Part shown: positions 39,401-46,592 of the stretch, in pieces
Numbering within the stretch: the stretch's first letter is position 1
How the letters are laid out: each line of letters opens with the position of its first letter
Assembly: GCA_019694165.1 (NCBI GenBank)
Contig: JAIBCL010000004.1
Span: 353,574-417,573 of the forward strand
Origin: Verrucomicrobiaceae bacterium
GTDB taxonomy: Bacteria > Verrucomicrobiota > Verrucomicrobiia > Verrucomicrobiales > Verrucomicrobiaceae
Length of the DNA stretch: 64,000 nt
Direction of reading: 5' to 3'
Notes under the pieces: generated by a model
Told to the model about the DNA's origin: nothing
Databases searched by the model: none
The model's input: only the letters and a program-made list of their open reading frames with translations
Translations under genes and position numbers: made by a program

Positions 39401-40243
39401 GCACCGAAAGGCCCGTTGCCTGAACCGTATGCCGAGTGGGACTTCGAGAACGGCCCGCAGGATTTGAAGAACCACCTCCCGCTCACCTTGAAAGGCGACG
39501 CCCGCATCGAGCACGGCGCACTCATCTTGCCCGGCGGCAAGTCCTTCGCGCGCAGCGTGCCTTTGCCCAAGGAGCTGAAAGCCAAGACGCTCGAAGCCTG
39601 GGTGATGCTCGACAACCTCGATCAACGCGGCGGCGGTGTGATCACGGTGCAAGACAATCGCGGCAACGTCTTCGACTCCATCGTCTTCGCTGAGAAGGAA
39701 TCGCGCTGCTGGGTCCCCGGCAGCGACTTCTTCCATCGCTCGAAACTCCTCGGCGGCCCCACCGAACAAGAAGCCGACAAACGCGCAGTGCATGTCGCCT
39801 GCGTCTATGAAGCGAATGGTCGTGTTTCGTTTTATCGAGACGGGACACTCTATGGCAACGCTTACGATAGCAACGGCCCCGCCGTCTTCAAAGCCGGTGA
39901 AAGCGAAGTGCAATTCGGCTGCCGTCATGGTGATGGTGGCGGCAACAAGATCCTCACCGGCCAAGTCCTGCGCGCCCACGTCTATGATCGCGCGCTGAGT
40001 GCGGATGAATTGAAGCAAACAAGACTGCTCGAACAAAGCAGCGTGAGCGAACGCGATGTGATCGACGCCCTCGCTGCGACGGATCGTGAGGCTGTGAAAG
40101 CGAAGCAAGCCTCGCTCGCGACGCTTCGCGAACAAGCCAATCAGCTCAGCGAGCAAATCGACTCGCTCGGCGGTGAAGACCAAGCCTGGGCGAGCCTCGC
40201 GTTGTCGTTGATGAACACGAAGGAGTTTGTGTATCTCCGATGA
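36476..40243 (+). CDS. DUF1549/DUF1553 cytochrome protein with LamG domain
   Basis: 1255 residues with a signal peptide (1-20). Domains in order: planctomycete cytochrome C (haem C40-Y-E-C43-H44, ligand M95 in 'LKMPKDG'), DUF1549 (~165-390, 'YVLTGLPP', 'WARHFMD', 'CARCHNHKFDAI'), a ~300-residue central region, DUF1553 (~690-960, 'NRIWHHVFGRGIV', 'VPAQSLTMLND'), a coil, and a LamG-like domain (~1030-1190). The function of these proteins is not established; they are encoded with DUF1501 proteins, here at 40821. Three low-complexity nucleotide repeats are embedded in frame (36936-36966, 37101-37130, 37715-37769). Confidence 0.93.
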   Translation: MFRQLLLSAGILLGMPALAATPQQTEFFENKIRPVLAHNCYECHSEAGKKKGGLLLDSRPGWQAGGESGKAIIPGDAKNSLLIKSIRHVDDDLKMPKDGAKFTDQVIADFAKWINDGAFDPRDKAPTKDELAKATDWKKVLESRKDWWCMRLIENSKLEIRDSINPVDQFIDAKLKEQGITPAAKADDATIIRRLHYVLTGLPPSVGDFEISNIKSQIDALLASPRFGETWARHFMDIVRYAESHGSEGDSPIPYAWRYRDYLIRAFNSNLPYPQLVRESLAGDLLPQPRILNGINESALGIAQLRMVLHGFSPVDSLDEMLTFTDNQIDTVSKAFLAQTVSCARCHNHKFDAISQTDFYSLYGIFTSTHPAVIDVSRADDGAIRAEMQSLKKELRSVVGKAWLAALEKTEGAKGTTKDESLPSSESFPSLSWFSSGKGVNAQPTPAGEFSVATDGTQIISRIHPRGWFSDTVSTKDAAVLVSPRMVNPGGTLWVRCAGSNGARARYIVQNYPRTGTIHKAISFASGKDESLAWRSLDLEYWKGDEIFIQCTTVADMPAETKLDEPSWFGITDWQIVPKDGPVPPLPKPATNAHAAVQAWINGTITSAQAELLDQLLRDGKLPNDRRKITEADPLLAKYRVLENRLPAPIRAPGVMEADATDRALFVQGNHKNPSEIVPRRFLEALDPKPYNSKQSGRLELANSIADLKSNPLTARVMVNRIWHHVFGRGIVSTVDNFGRLGELPTHPELLDYLAQRFIDSGGDIKAMIQLLVSSDAFQRSDKAPEGASVKDPDNKLLSHWTVRRLEAEAIRDSMLQLTGKLDLTMGGESVGGGDMRRSVYVKVVRNSLDPFLTVFDAPVPSGTRGKRDVTNVPAQSLTMLNDPKVQKWAKEWGNRAKGDEASRVKQMFDEAFGRQPNDKELRGSIAFVQSSAHASDAQRSELAKLEAKVKALRDDIEQTLGPVRDRLSKERHATAPKGPLPEPYAEWDFENGPQDLKNHLPLTLKGDARIEHGALILPGGKSFARSVPLPKELKAKTLEAWVMLDNLDQRGGGVITVQDNRGNVFDSIVFAEKESRCWVPGSDFFHRSKLLGGPTEQEADKRAVHVACVYEANGRVSFYRDGTLYGNAYDSNGPAVFKAGESEVQFGCRHGDGGGNKILTGQVLRAHVYDRALSADELKQTRLLEQSSVSERDVIDALAATDREAVKAKQASLATLREQANQLSEQIDSLGGEDQAWASLALSLMNTKEFVYLR
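36936..36966 (+). repeat. In-frame word repeat 1 in the DUF1549 gene
   Basis: The bases AAATTCGAAACTCGAAATTC and the following GAGACTCGA form near-repeats of a 7- to 10-base word and a loose palindrome. They encode residues ~154-163 (ENSKLEIRDS), just before the DUF1549 domain. The composition is A/T-richer than the gene around it. Confidence 0.7.
37101..37130 (+). repeat. In-frame word repeat 2 in the DUF1549 gene
   Basis: TGAGATCTCAAATATCAAAT, followed by CTCAAATC, is three imperfect copies of a (T)CTCAAATA word. They encode residues ~209-219 (FEISNIKSQID) in the DUF1549 domain, directly between the conserved 'TGLPP' and 'LLASPRFGE' blocks. The A/T content is far above that of the gene. 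Confidence 0.75.
37715..37769 (+). repeat. In-frame word repeat 3 in the DUF1549 gene
   Basis: AAAGGGAC (37715-37722) pairs with GTCCCTTT (37762-37769). Between them the words AAGGACGAGTCCCTTCC, GTCCTCCGAGTCC and TTTCC repeat with a period near 8-10. On the minus strand it reads as repeated GGACGGAA words. It encodes a Ser/Lys/Glu-rich linker (residues ~414-431). Confidence 0.65.
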
Positions 40244-40257
40244 AACTCAGAGTTCCA

Positions 40258-40746
40258 TCAATCCCATTCGATGTGCTTCGGGAAGCCGGGGCACAGCACC
40301 GAGTCAGCAACCGGGCCGATGCTGTCGAAGCGGAAGAATTCCATGTCGCCGTCATCGGAGCACAGCCAGACTTCCTGCGCGCCAGCGGCAAAGTAGAGCT
40401 GCATCTTTCCCAACAATTGTTCACGAGAATTGCCGGGCGAGATCACTTCGACACAAATCTCCGGTGCGATGGGCAGGCTGTAGGCACGGCGAAACGGGGC
40501 GTAGCGCTCCTTGGAAATCCAGACCACATCCGGCACGCGAACACCGTCGGTGGTTTCAATGGCGCATTCGGCGATCGCGCGTCCATGCGGAAGCATCTGT
40601 TTCAGGGTCGAGGCGATTTCGACCTCGTATCCACCGTGCCAGGAAGAAGCCGGACTCATGACGATTTGATTGTAGCGATTGGTTTCGACCTTGTAGGGAA
40701 GGTCTTGCAGCGTGCGGTCGGCGCAGATGTCGGCCCAGGTTGGCAT
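40258..40746 (-). CDS. Uma2 family (DUF820) PD-(D/E)XK endonuclease-like protein
   Basis: 162 residues. The restriction-endonuclease-like core is recognisable: D73 in '[10 protein letters not shown]', E100 in '[10 protein letters not shown]' and K114 in '[18 protein letters not shown]'. The family is abundant in cyanobacteria and PVC bacteria; its biological role is unclear. The gene lies on the minus strand, wedged between the DUF1549 and DUF1501 genes, which normally form one operon, with 14 bp to the first and 74 bp to the second. This looks like a later insertion. The residues of the active site are intact. Confidence 0.88.
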   Translation of the reverse strand: MPTWADICADRTLQDLPYKVETNRYNQIVMSPASSWHGGYEVEIASTLKQMLPHGRAIAECAIETTDGVRVPDVVWISKERYAPFRRAYSLPIAPEICVEVISPGNSREQLLGKMQLYFAAGAQEVWLCSDDGDMEFFRFDSIGPVADSVLCPGFPKHIEWD

Positions 40747-40820
40747 GGACGAAGACTAGACTGCTCGTGTCCCAATCGCCAGAACGAATTTCACATCAAC
40801 CCTTCAACGACCAGCTTGTC

Positions 40821-42227
40821 ATGACTACTCGCCGCCAACTCCTCTCCCGCGCGTCCACCGGATTCGGCCTTGCTGCGCTTCAAGCCATGCTTGCTGACGA
40901 AGCACGCGCTGATGTGTTTCAGCATCGCGCCATGAAGTTCGCGCCGAAGGCTCGCAGCGTCATCTTTCTCTACATGAGCGGTGGCGTTTCTCATGTGGAT
41001 ACCTTTGATCCGAAACCGCTGCTGAAGAAATACGAGGGCCAGCCGATGCCGATGGCGGTGCAGCGCACGCAGTTCAACAACAACGGGCTCGTGCAGCCTG
41101 CGCACTGGGACTACAAGCAATATGGCGCGAGCGGCCTGCCGATCTCGGACATGCTTCCGGGCCTGGGCGATGTGGCGGACGAACTGTGCGTGATCCGCAG
41201 CATGACGGCGAAGTTCAGCGAGCATGCGCAGGGGAACTTCTTCATGCACACGGGCTTTCCGTTCCTTGGCTTCCCGAGTGCAGGCGCGTGGACGAGCTAT
41301 GGGCTAGGTTCGGAGTCGAGCGACATCCCGGCTTACATCGTGCTGCAATCGGGTGACGCGGCGCTGCCGCATGGGGGTGTGGGGAATTTTGGAAACGGCT
41401 TCCTGCCTGCGCAGCATCAGGCCTCGATCATCAAGGCGGATGGCAATCCGGCGCTCGCGAACATTCAGCCGCGCGAGCCTGCATCGCTGCAACGTCAGCG
41501 GCTCGACTTCATCGGTGAGATGGACCGGGAATTTGCCTCGTCACTCGATACGAACTCGCAGATCGAAGCTGCCATCAGGAACTATGAACTTGCCTGGCGC
41601 ATGCAGAGTGCGGTGCCCGAGCTGTGCGACATCACCGGCGAATCCGAAGCGACCAAGAAGCTCTACGGTCTTGACGACACCGAACCGAAGAAGGCAGCCT
41701 ATGCGAGACAGTGCCTGCTGGCGCGACGGCTCGTCGAGCGCGGCGTGCGCTTCATTGAACTCAGCACGCTGTCCTACAACACCGGCGGCGGCAACGGCCC
41801 GAATCCCTGGGACCACCACGGCAATATCAAGGAAGGCCATGGCAAGATGGGCAACCAGATCGCAGGACCGATCGCGGCGCTGATCAAGGATTTGCGTTCG
41901 CGCGGCTTGCTCGATTCGACACTGCTCGTGTGGGCGGGCGAGTTTGGCCGCACACCCTTCGCGCAGGGATCGAATGGCCGGGATCACAATCCCTATGGAT
42001 TCACCGTATTCATGGCGGGCGGTGGTGTGAAAGGCGGGCACATCCACGGCGCAACGGATGACTTTGGCTACAAGGCCATCGAGGACACGCAGACCGTCTA
42101 CGACATGTGGGCGACCGTGCTCTACCTGATGGGCATCGATCACGAGCGGCTCACGTATCGCTACAGCGGGCGCGACTTCCGGCTCACGGATGTTCACGGG
42201 CGCGTGATGAGGTCGGTCATCGCATAG
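40821..42227 (+). CDS. DUF1501 protein, Tat-exported
   Basis: 468 residues from ATG 40821, chosen because it opens with a Tat signal ([18 protein letters not shown]). Sulfatase-like DUF1501 features: '[18 protein letters not shown]' (49-66) with H58 and D60, '[12 protein letters not shown]', and '[21 protein letters not shown]' in the C-terminal third. The family has an alkaline-phosphatase/sulfatase-like fold, but its reaction is not established. It pairs with DUF1549/DUF1553 proteins, as here. A second DUF1501 gene is cut by the window end (63461-64000). Confidence 0.92.
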   Translation: MTTRRQLLSRASTGFGLAALQAMLADEARADVFQHRAMKFAPKARSVIFLYMSGGVSHVDTFDPKPLLKKYEGQPMPMAVQRTQFNNNGLVQPAHWDYKQYGASGLPISDMLPGLGDVADELCVIRSMTAKFSEHAQGNFFMHTGFPFLGFPSAGAWTSYGLGSESSDIPAYIVLQSGDAALPHGGVGNFGNGFLPAQHQASIIKADGNPALANIQPREPASLQRQRLDFIGEMDREFASSLDTNSQIEAAIRNYELAWRMQSAVPELCDITGESEATKKLYGLDDTEPKKAAYARQCLLARRLVERGVRFIELSTLSYNTGGGNGPNPWDHHGNIKEGHGKMGNQIAGPIAALIKDLRSRGLLDSTLLVWAGEFGRTPFAQGSNGRDHNPYGFTVFMAGGGVKGGHIHGATDDFGYKAIEDTQTVYDMWATVLYLMGIDHERLTYRYSGRDFRLTDVHGRVMRSVIA

Positions 42228-42250
42228 CAGCGGCGTCACAGATTCACGCT

Positions 42251-42287
42251 GCTTCTTTGGCTGCGGCTCCGTATCAGCCAAGAAAGC
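42251..42287. terminator. Hairpin between convergent DUF1501 and FAD oxidoreductase genes
   Basis: TTGGCTG (42257-42263) pairs with CAGCCAA (42275-42281), and the flanking T/A-rich bases (CTTCTT and GAAAG) can extend it imperfectly. It overlaps the last codons of the minus-strand gene. A weak shared terminator is plausible. Confidence 0.3.
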
Positions 42288-43866
42288 GGATCGCTGCGTC
42301 CGCCGCTTGCGTGCCACGGGTGAAGGCTTCCTCGAAAAGTGACACGCCGCTCATGTCGGAGTGGGCGAAGAAAACCGGCGGCTGGTGCTGCTGCATCACG
42401 GTGCGCGTGGTTCCGGAGATGAAACCGGGCGTCGGCCTGACCATGCCGTGCCCCCACAGCCAGACGTCGATGTTCTGCACATGCGCGGCAAGATCGGGAT
42501 GCGGCGCGGCGAGGGCTGAGAAAATGCGGTCGCACCACTGCGCGTGGGTTTGCGTGAGCATCCATTCGCGCAACCGGGCTGGCGGCGATCCGCAGAGCGC
42601 CTCGTAGTGGGTGATGACGGTCTCGCGCGGCACGGCGGTGAGGTTTTGATGCGTGGCATTCACGTAGCCGAGCGACGGGCCGCCATAGACGACGTTGTCC
42701 CACGCCGGCAATTCGCCGGGACTCGGCGGCAATTCATCGAGCGCGAGATTCGCGACGACCCACGGCGAATAGACGGGCGGCTGATCGAGCGGCTTGAGGT
42801 TCGAAATGATTCGCTGTGCGATGAAGCGCGGCATGGCGCATACCACCGCGCGGCAGACGAAGCGCATGATTTCCCCTCCGTGTCCGTCCGTCGTGTTCAT
42901 TACATCCACCTGCACGCCGGACGACTGCTCCGTCACGTTGAGCACGAGCGCATGATTCCGAATGCGGCCCTTCGCACTCTCTGCCAGCCGCTCCGCCAGC
43001 CATGCATTCCCCTCGGGCCAGGTGAGGACGGTGTCGTGATCGGCATTGGCTGCATCAGGGCGACGCGAGGCGAAGTAGTGAATGCCGGCCCATGCGGACA
43101 CTTCGTCTTCACCGCCGCCGAAGTCGTCGCGGCAACTGTAATCGACCTGCCAGCGCAGCGGCTCGCACGTCCAGCCTTTGGCGTCCATCCACGCGGCCAT
43201 CGTGAGCTGATCGAGCTCGAGGATGGTCGGATCGCGCGAGCTGCGATCGACGGGAATCGTAAACGCAGGGCGGCCATCGGCACCCTTGGTCTCGCTCCAT
43301 CGGCTCATCTCCTCGCGAAACTCTCGGAACTGCCGCTGCTCGTCGCTCGTGAGTCCGGCGGATGGTGCGATGCCCTCCTGCCACTGGCCGTGGATGAAAA
43401 GCCTCTCCTGCGGATCAGCGCAGAGCGCGAGTTCGTCGTAAATCGGCCGGCCCGCTGCGTCGTGGCCGGCGATCAGACCGAGTTCCTCGAACAACTCCCG
43501 CACCTCGTGGCAATCCGGTCCCGGCAGCGTGACGTAATGCGCGCCCCACGGATAGGCGGACACGCTGTTGCGCCCGCCTTGTGAGTTCCCGCCGGATTGT
43601 GATTCGAGTTCGAGGACGAGGAAGTCGGTGATGCCACGTCTCGCCAGTTGCCGCGCTGCTGCGAGGCCCGCGACGCCACCACCGAGGATGAGGACGTCAG
43701 TCTTCGCCGTCTTCGATGGTGCCGCGGAGGTCTTGCCGTCCCGCAAAAGATGCCCCGCTCGATGTGCCGCGCCGATGATGGAGCCGGGCACGACCTGATT
43801 GCGACACGACCCAAGCATGAGCGCCGGTGCCACTGCGGAAACCTGGATGAATCGGCGGCGGTTCAT
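42274..43866 (-). CDS. Tat-exported FAD-dependent oxidoreductase (amine-oxidase-like)
   Basis: 530 residues. It starts with a twin-arginine signal (NRRRFIQVS) and a possible lipobox L-G-S-C21, so it may be a Tat lipoprotein. The FAD Rossmann motif is 'VLILGGGVAGLAAARQL' (58-74, G62-G67) followed by 'LELESQSGGNS'. Its overall layout (swapped GG motif, hydrophobic C-terminal 'SLFEEAFTRGTQAAD') is that of NAD(P)-binding/amine-oxidase-like flavoproteins. It lies 270 bp downstream of the membrane spermidine-synthase-like gene on the same strand, across a family A repeat. A role in oxidising an amine product at the outer face of the membrane is inference. Confidence 0.85.
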   Translation of the reverse strand: MNRRRFIQVSAVAPALMLGSCRNQVVPGSIIGAAHRAGHLLRDGKTSAAPSKTAKTDVLILGGGVAGLAAARQLARRGITDFLVLELESQSGGNSQGGRNSVSAYPWGAHYVTLPGPDCHEVRELFEELGLIAGHDAAGRPIYDELALCADPQERLFIHGQWQEGIAPSAGLTSDEQRQFREFREEMSRWSETKGADGRPAFTIPVDRSSRDPTILELDQLTMAAWMDAKGWTCEPLRWQVDYSCRDDFGGGEDEVSAWAGIHYFASRRPDAANADHDTVLTWPEGNAWLAERLAESAKGRIRNHALVLNVTEQSSGVQVDVMNTTDGHGGEIMRFVCRAVVCAMPRFIAQRIISNLKPLDQPPVYSPWVVANLALDELPPSPGELPAWDNVVYGGPSLGYVNATHQNLTAVPRETVITHYEALCGSPPARLREWMLTQTHAQWCDRIFSALAAPHPDLAAHVQNIDVWLWGHGMVRPTPGFISGTTRTVMQQHQPPVFFAHSDMSGVSLFEEAFTRGTQAADAAIRFLG

Positions 43867-43925
43867 GCGGCCTCTTCTTCGGGAGTTGAGTGTTCACACC
43901 GCGCTTTGCTTTGGTCGTGAGTCGA

Positions 43926-44070
43926 AGACCCCCTCACCCCAGCCCTCTCCCAATGGGAGAGGGAGATGACCCTCCCGCCATTCGATTGCCGCCTGACATC
44001 CGTTCGCCAGCAGCACGGAGCGCGATCGTCTCCCTCTCCCACGGGGAGAGGGCTGGGGTGAGGGGGAAGA
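43926..44070. repeat. Twin-hairpin repeat, family A, copy 1
   Basis: Each end is a hairpin: CCCTCTCCC-AAT-GGGAGAGGG (43943-43963) and its mirror TCCCTCTCCC-AC-GGGGAGAGGG (44031-44052). The ends are inverted copies of each other, with the outer word CCCCCTCACCCCAG facing CTGGGGTGAGGGGG. The ~65-nt interior differs from copies 2 and 3. It lies between the FAD oxidoreductase and the spermidine-synthase-like genes. Confidence 0.85.
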
Positions 44071-44136
44071 CATGGTTTTGCCCCCGGCCATCGAATGCCG
44101 TTGATTCTCACTGAGCGGATGCGTCTTCTATTTTCA

Positions 44137-45678
44137 TCAATGCAAATACTCCGCCCACTCGTCATCAAAGTAGCGGACGAGGGCCTGGTTGTTGAGGCGG
44201 TTGATGTCGGTGTCCACGCGGGCCATGTCGGGCGGAAAGCGGAACATTTGATCGACCACTTCGGCATTCACGAATCGAAGACCGTCGGGCAAAGCAAGCT
44301 GCGTCGTGATCGCCTCTTTGCTCGCGAGGATGTAACCCCACTCGCCAAAGCTCGGCACGAGCGCGTGGTAGGGGCGAGTTTGAAAGCCGCACGAGCGCAA
44401 CGTGGCATCAACGCACCAGAACGATTTGCGTGCGACATACGGAGACGTGCTCTGCACGACAAGCGCGGCGGCGGGTGACATCGATTGAGCGAGGCGTTGG
44501 TAGAAGGATGTGGTGTACAGTTTGCCCAAAGAAAAATTCGACGGATCAGGGAAGTCGATGATGACGAAGTCGAACGGCTCGCGCTTCGCGGCCAGCCACG
44601 TAAAGGCATCGGCATTCTCGATGTGCAGCTTCGGCGATGTGAGCGAGCCGTTGTTTTGCGCGCGGAGCATTTCCTGGGATGAAAATAGCCGCGTCATCGC
44701 AGGATCGAGATCGACGAGGGTGATCGACTTGATGCGCGGATAGCGAAGCACCTCGCGCGCGGCGAGACCGTCGCCGCCGCCGAGGATGAGCACGCGGCGC
44801 GCGTCCGGGAGCGACGAGAGGCCGGGATGCACGAGCGCCTCGTGGTAGCGGTATTCGTCGCGGCTGCTGAACTGCAGATTGCTGTTGAGGAAGAGCCGCA
44901 GGTCATCGCGGTTCTTCGTGATGACGATGCGCTGGTAGGGCGTGGATTTGGCGAAGATGACCGGATCGGAAAAAGCGGCGTACTCGCCCCAGCGCGTGAT
45001 GGCGTCTCCTTGCAGAATGCCGGCGAGGAGAACCGCAGTGACGACGCCGCCGGTGATCCACAGTCCGCGCGGTCGTTGGATTTCATCCTTCAGCATCACC
45101 AGCGCAAGGATGCCCACCGCGGCATTGATGAGGCCGAAGAGGAACGCCGAGCGCACCAGCCCGAGATGCGGCACGAGCACGAGCGGAAAGAGCAGCGAGG
45201 CGAGCAGTGCGCCGACGTAGTCGAAGCTGAACACGTTCGAGACGAGATCCTTGAACGCGAAGCGGCCTTCGAGAATACGAAGCAGCAGCGGAATCTCCGT
45301 GCCGACCTGCACGCCGATGAGAAACACGATGCCATAGAGCGGAATGCGAAACGATGCGGCCCAGCCAAACAGCAGAAACAAGACCGCCGCCGAGCATCCG
45401 CCGATGAGAGCGATGAGAAACTCGACGCGGATGAAGAAGGCGATCAGATCGCCACGGATGAATCGCGAGAGCCACGAGCCGACACCCATCGCGAACAGAT
45501 ACACGCCGATGATGGTGGAGAACTGGGTGACCGAATCGCCGAGCAGATACGAAGCGAGCGTGCCGGCGATGAGTTCATATACCAGCCCGCATGTGGCGAT
45601 GGCGAAGACCGAAAGGAGCAGCAGCCACGGGCGTGCGAAGGAGGAATGCGCCGGTTGGGGTGGAGCTTCTTCAGACAT
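44137..45678 (-). CDS. Membrane-fused spermidine-synthase-like enzyme
   Basis: 513 residues from ATG 45678. Residues ~16-225 hold seven or eight membrane spans. The C-terminal half is a spermidine-synthase-type domain: 'TPYQRIVI' (246-253), 'RDEYRYHEALVHP' (273-285), the nucleotide loop LGGGDGLAAREV (299-310), 'VDLDP' (322-326) and 'IIDFPDPS' (374-380, D375 and D378). Soluble spermidine synthases are ~280-300 residues; this is the long membrane form. It should move an aminopropyl group from decarboxylated SAM onto an amine or other acceptor near the membrane. No AdoMet decarboxylase gene lies in the window. Neighbours DUF350 and DUF4178 (upstream) and the FAD oxidoreductase (downstream) share its strand. 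Confidence 0.9.
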   Translation of the reverse strand: MSEEAPPQPAHSSFARPWLLLLSVFAIATCGLVYELIAGTLASYLLGDSVTQFSTIIGVYLFAMGVGSWLSRFIRGDLIAFFIRVEFLIALIGGCSAAVLFLLFGWAASFRIPLYGIVFLIGVQVGTEIPLLLRILEGRFAFKDLVSNVFSFDYVGALLASLLFPLVLVPHLGLVRSAFLFGLINAAVGILALVMLKDEIQRPRGLWITGGVVTAVLLAGILQGDAITRWGEYAAFSDPVIFAKSTPYQRIVITKNRDDLRLFLNSNLQFSSRDEYRYHEALVHPGLSSLPDARRVLILGGGDGLAAREVLRYPRIKSITLVDLDPAMTRLFSSQEMLRAQNNGSLTSPKLHIENADAFTWLAAKREPFDFVIIDFPDPSNFSLGKLYTTSFYQRLAQSMSPAAALVVQSTSPYVARKSFWCVDATLRSCGFQTRPYHALVPSFGEWGYILASKEAITTQLALPDGLRFVNAEVVDQMFRFPPDMARVDTDINRLNNQALVRYFDDEWAEYLH

Positions 45679-45809
45679 GAGAGACGCGGCGCGGTAATCA
45701 GGATTCAAAACTTTGGTTTCAAGGGAGGATTCGGCCGGCAAGATCGTCTGGCGGCTATCCCTCCAGGCAATGACGAATGGGCAATCGTAAGCGATCTCTG
45801 CCAACGGAA

Positions 45810-45952
45810 AACTTCCCCCTCACCCCAGCCCTCTCCCCGTGGGAGAGGGAGACGCTGGCGCTGCCGCGCCAGGGAGAAACCATCCTTTGCAAATCCGAGC
45901 GGCAGCTCGTTCAACTCCCTCTCCCTTCGGGAGAGGGCTGGGGTGAGGGGGA
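45810..45952. repeat. Twin-hairpin repeat, family A, copy 2
   Basis: The 415-base gap 45679-46093 holds this element and no gene. The ends are CCCTCTCCCCGTGGGAGAGGG (45829-45849 region) and CCCTCTCCCTTCGGGAGAGGG (45917-45937 region), with outer words CCCCCTCACCCCAG and CTGGGGTGAGGGGG. The interior shares GTGGCGCTGCCGCGCC-like (near 45854-45870) and CCGAGCGG-AGCTCGTTC (45895-45912) with copy 3 at 53339-53481. It separates DUF350 from the spermidine-synthase-like gene. Confidence 0.88.
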
Positions 45953-46093
45953 CGTTCTTCGCTCGCTCCCGGATTCCCGGATGGTGCCCGCATGAATGGC
46001 TGCTGATCGGCATCATACTTCGAGACTTGCCGGATGATTCGAGCGGATCGAAGGCTCCGGACGCACTCCGGCGCTGAATCCAGTCTGACTCCT

Positions 46094-46297
46094 TTAATGT
46101 ATCGCCGCCGCGATGATGATGCAGATGCCGAGTGCGGCGGCTCCGACGACGATGGCGAGGGCGGTGTTCTTCTCTTCGATGAGCTGCTTCCAGAGGTCGT
46201 AGGGCGTGAGCTTGTCCACGACGACGAAGCCGGCGATGAAGATCACGATGCCGAGCAGGGCGTAGATGACCGAATTGAGAAGGATGGCGATGTTCAT
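46094..46297 (-). CDS. DUF350 small membrane protein
   Basis: 67 residues with two membrane spans (about 5-27 and 45-66) separated by a short polar loop 'DKLTPYDLWKQLIEEKN', the signature of a single-unit DUF350 protein. Function unknown. DUF350 proteins often occur with polyamine-related enzymes and DUF4178, which is the setting here. It lies 39 bp after the 66-residue membrane protein gene. Confidence 0.88.
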   Translation of the reverse strand: MNIAILLNSVIYALLGIVIFIAGFVVVDKLTPYDLWKQLIEEKNTALAIVVGAAALGICIIIAAAIH

Positions 46298-46336
46298 GGT
46301 GGTGTGCGAGTTGATTGAAGGTTGGCAGCGGCAAAG

Positions 46337-46537
46337 TCACTTGTGCCCTCCACCGCCGAAAGACCATCCGCCACCACTGCCGCCAGAGGTGTTGAAGGCG
46401 GGACGGTAGCGGTAGGCCGTGTTGCTGAATGCGGCGCGGTTGACGCTGGATTGATAGAACGACCAGCCGCGCAAGTTCGCCAGCGCGAGGTAGGCGCAGG
46501 CGATGATGCCGATGGTGGTGTAGATGGGGTGACGCAT
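46337..46537 (-). CDS. Small membrane peptide with glycine-rich tail (66 aa)
   Basis: 66 residues. One N-terminal membrane span (about 7-22, 'TIGIIACAYLALANL'), then an aromatic stretch 'RGWSFYQSS', and a tail rich in Gly and Ser ending 'GGGWSFGGGGHK'. I recognise no named family. The 55-bp and 39-bp spacings to DUF4178 and DUF350 and the shared strand indicate a co-transcribed partner. The Gly/Trp/His tail could be an interaction or modification site. Confidence 0.75.
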   Translation of the reverse strand: MRHPIYTTIGIIACAYLALANLRGWSFYQSSVNRAAFSNTAYRYRPAFNTSGGSGGGWSFGGGGHK

Positions 46538-46592
46538 GGAGGGTTGAGCAATGGCCGGGCGACCGTTGAGCTGTTGTCAGTTTGGCGTTGCG

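Noticed and set aside
40240..40824. 194-codon plus-strand open frame
   Set aside because: Opposite the Uma2 gene, whose D/E/K motif is clear on the minus strand.
43926..45952. Possible CRISPR array because of repeated hairpins
   Set aside because: The hairpins come in inverted pairs ~100 nt apart with unequal interiors, not direct repeats with regular spacers, and no cas genes are present.
44827..46077. 416-codon plus-strand open frame
   Set aside because: Antisense to the spermidine-synthase-like gene and then through repeat copy 2; composition is Arg/Glu/Asp-rich shadow.
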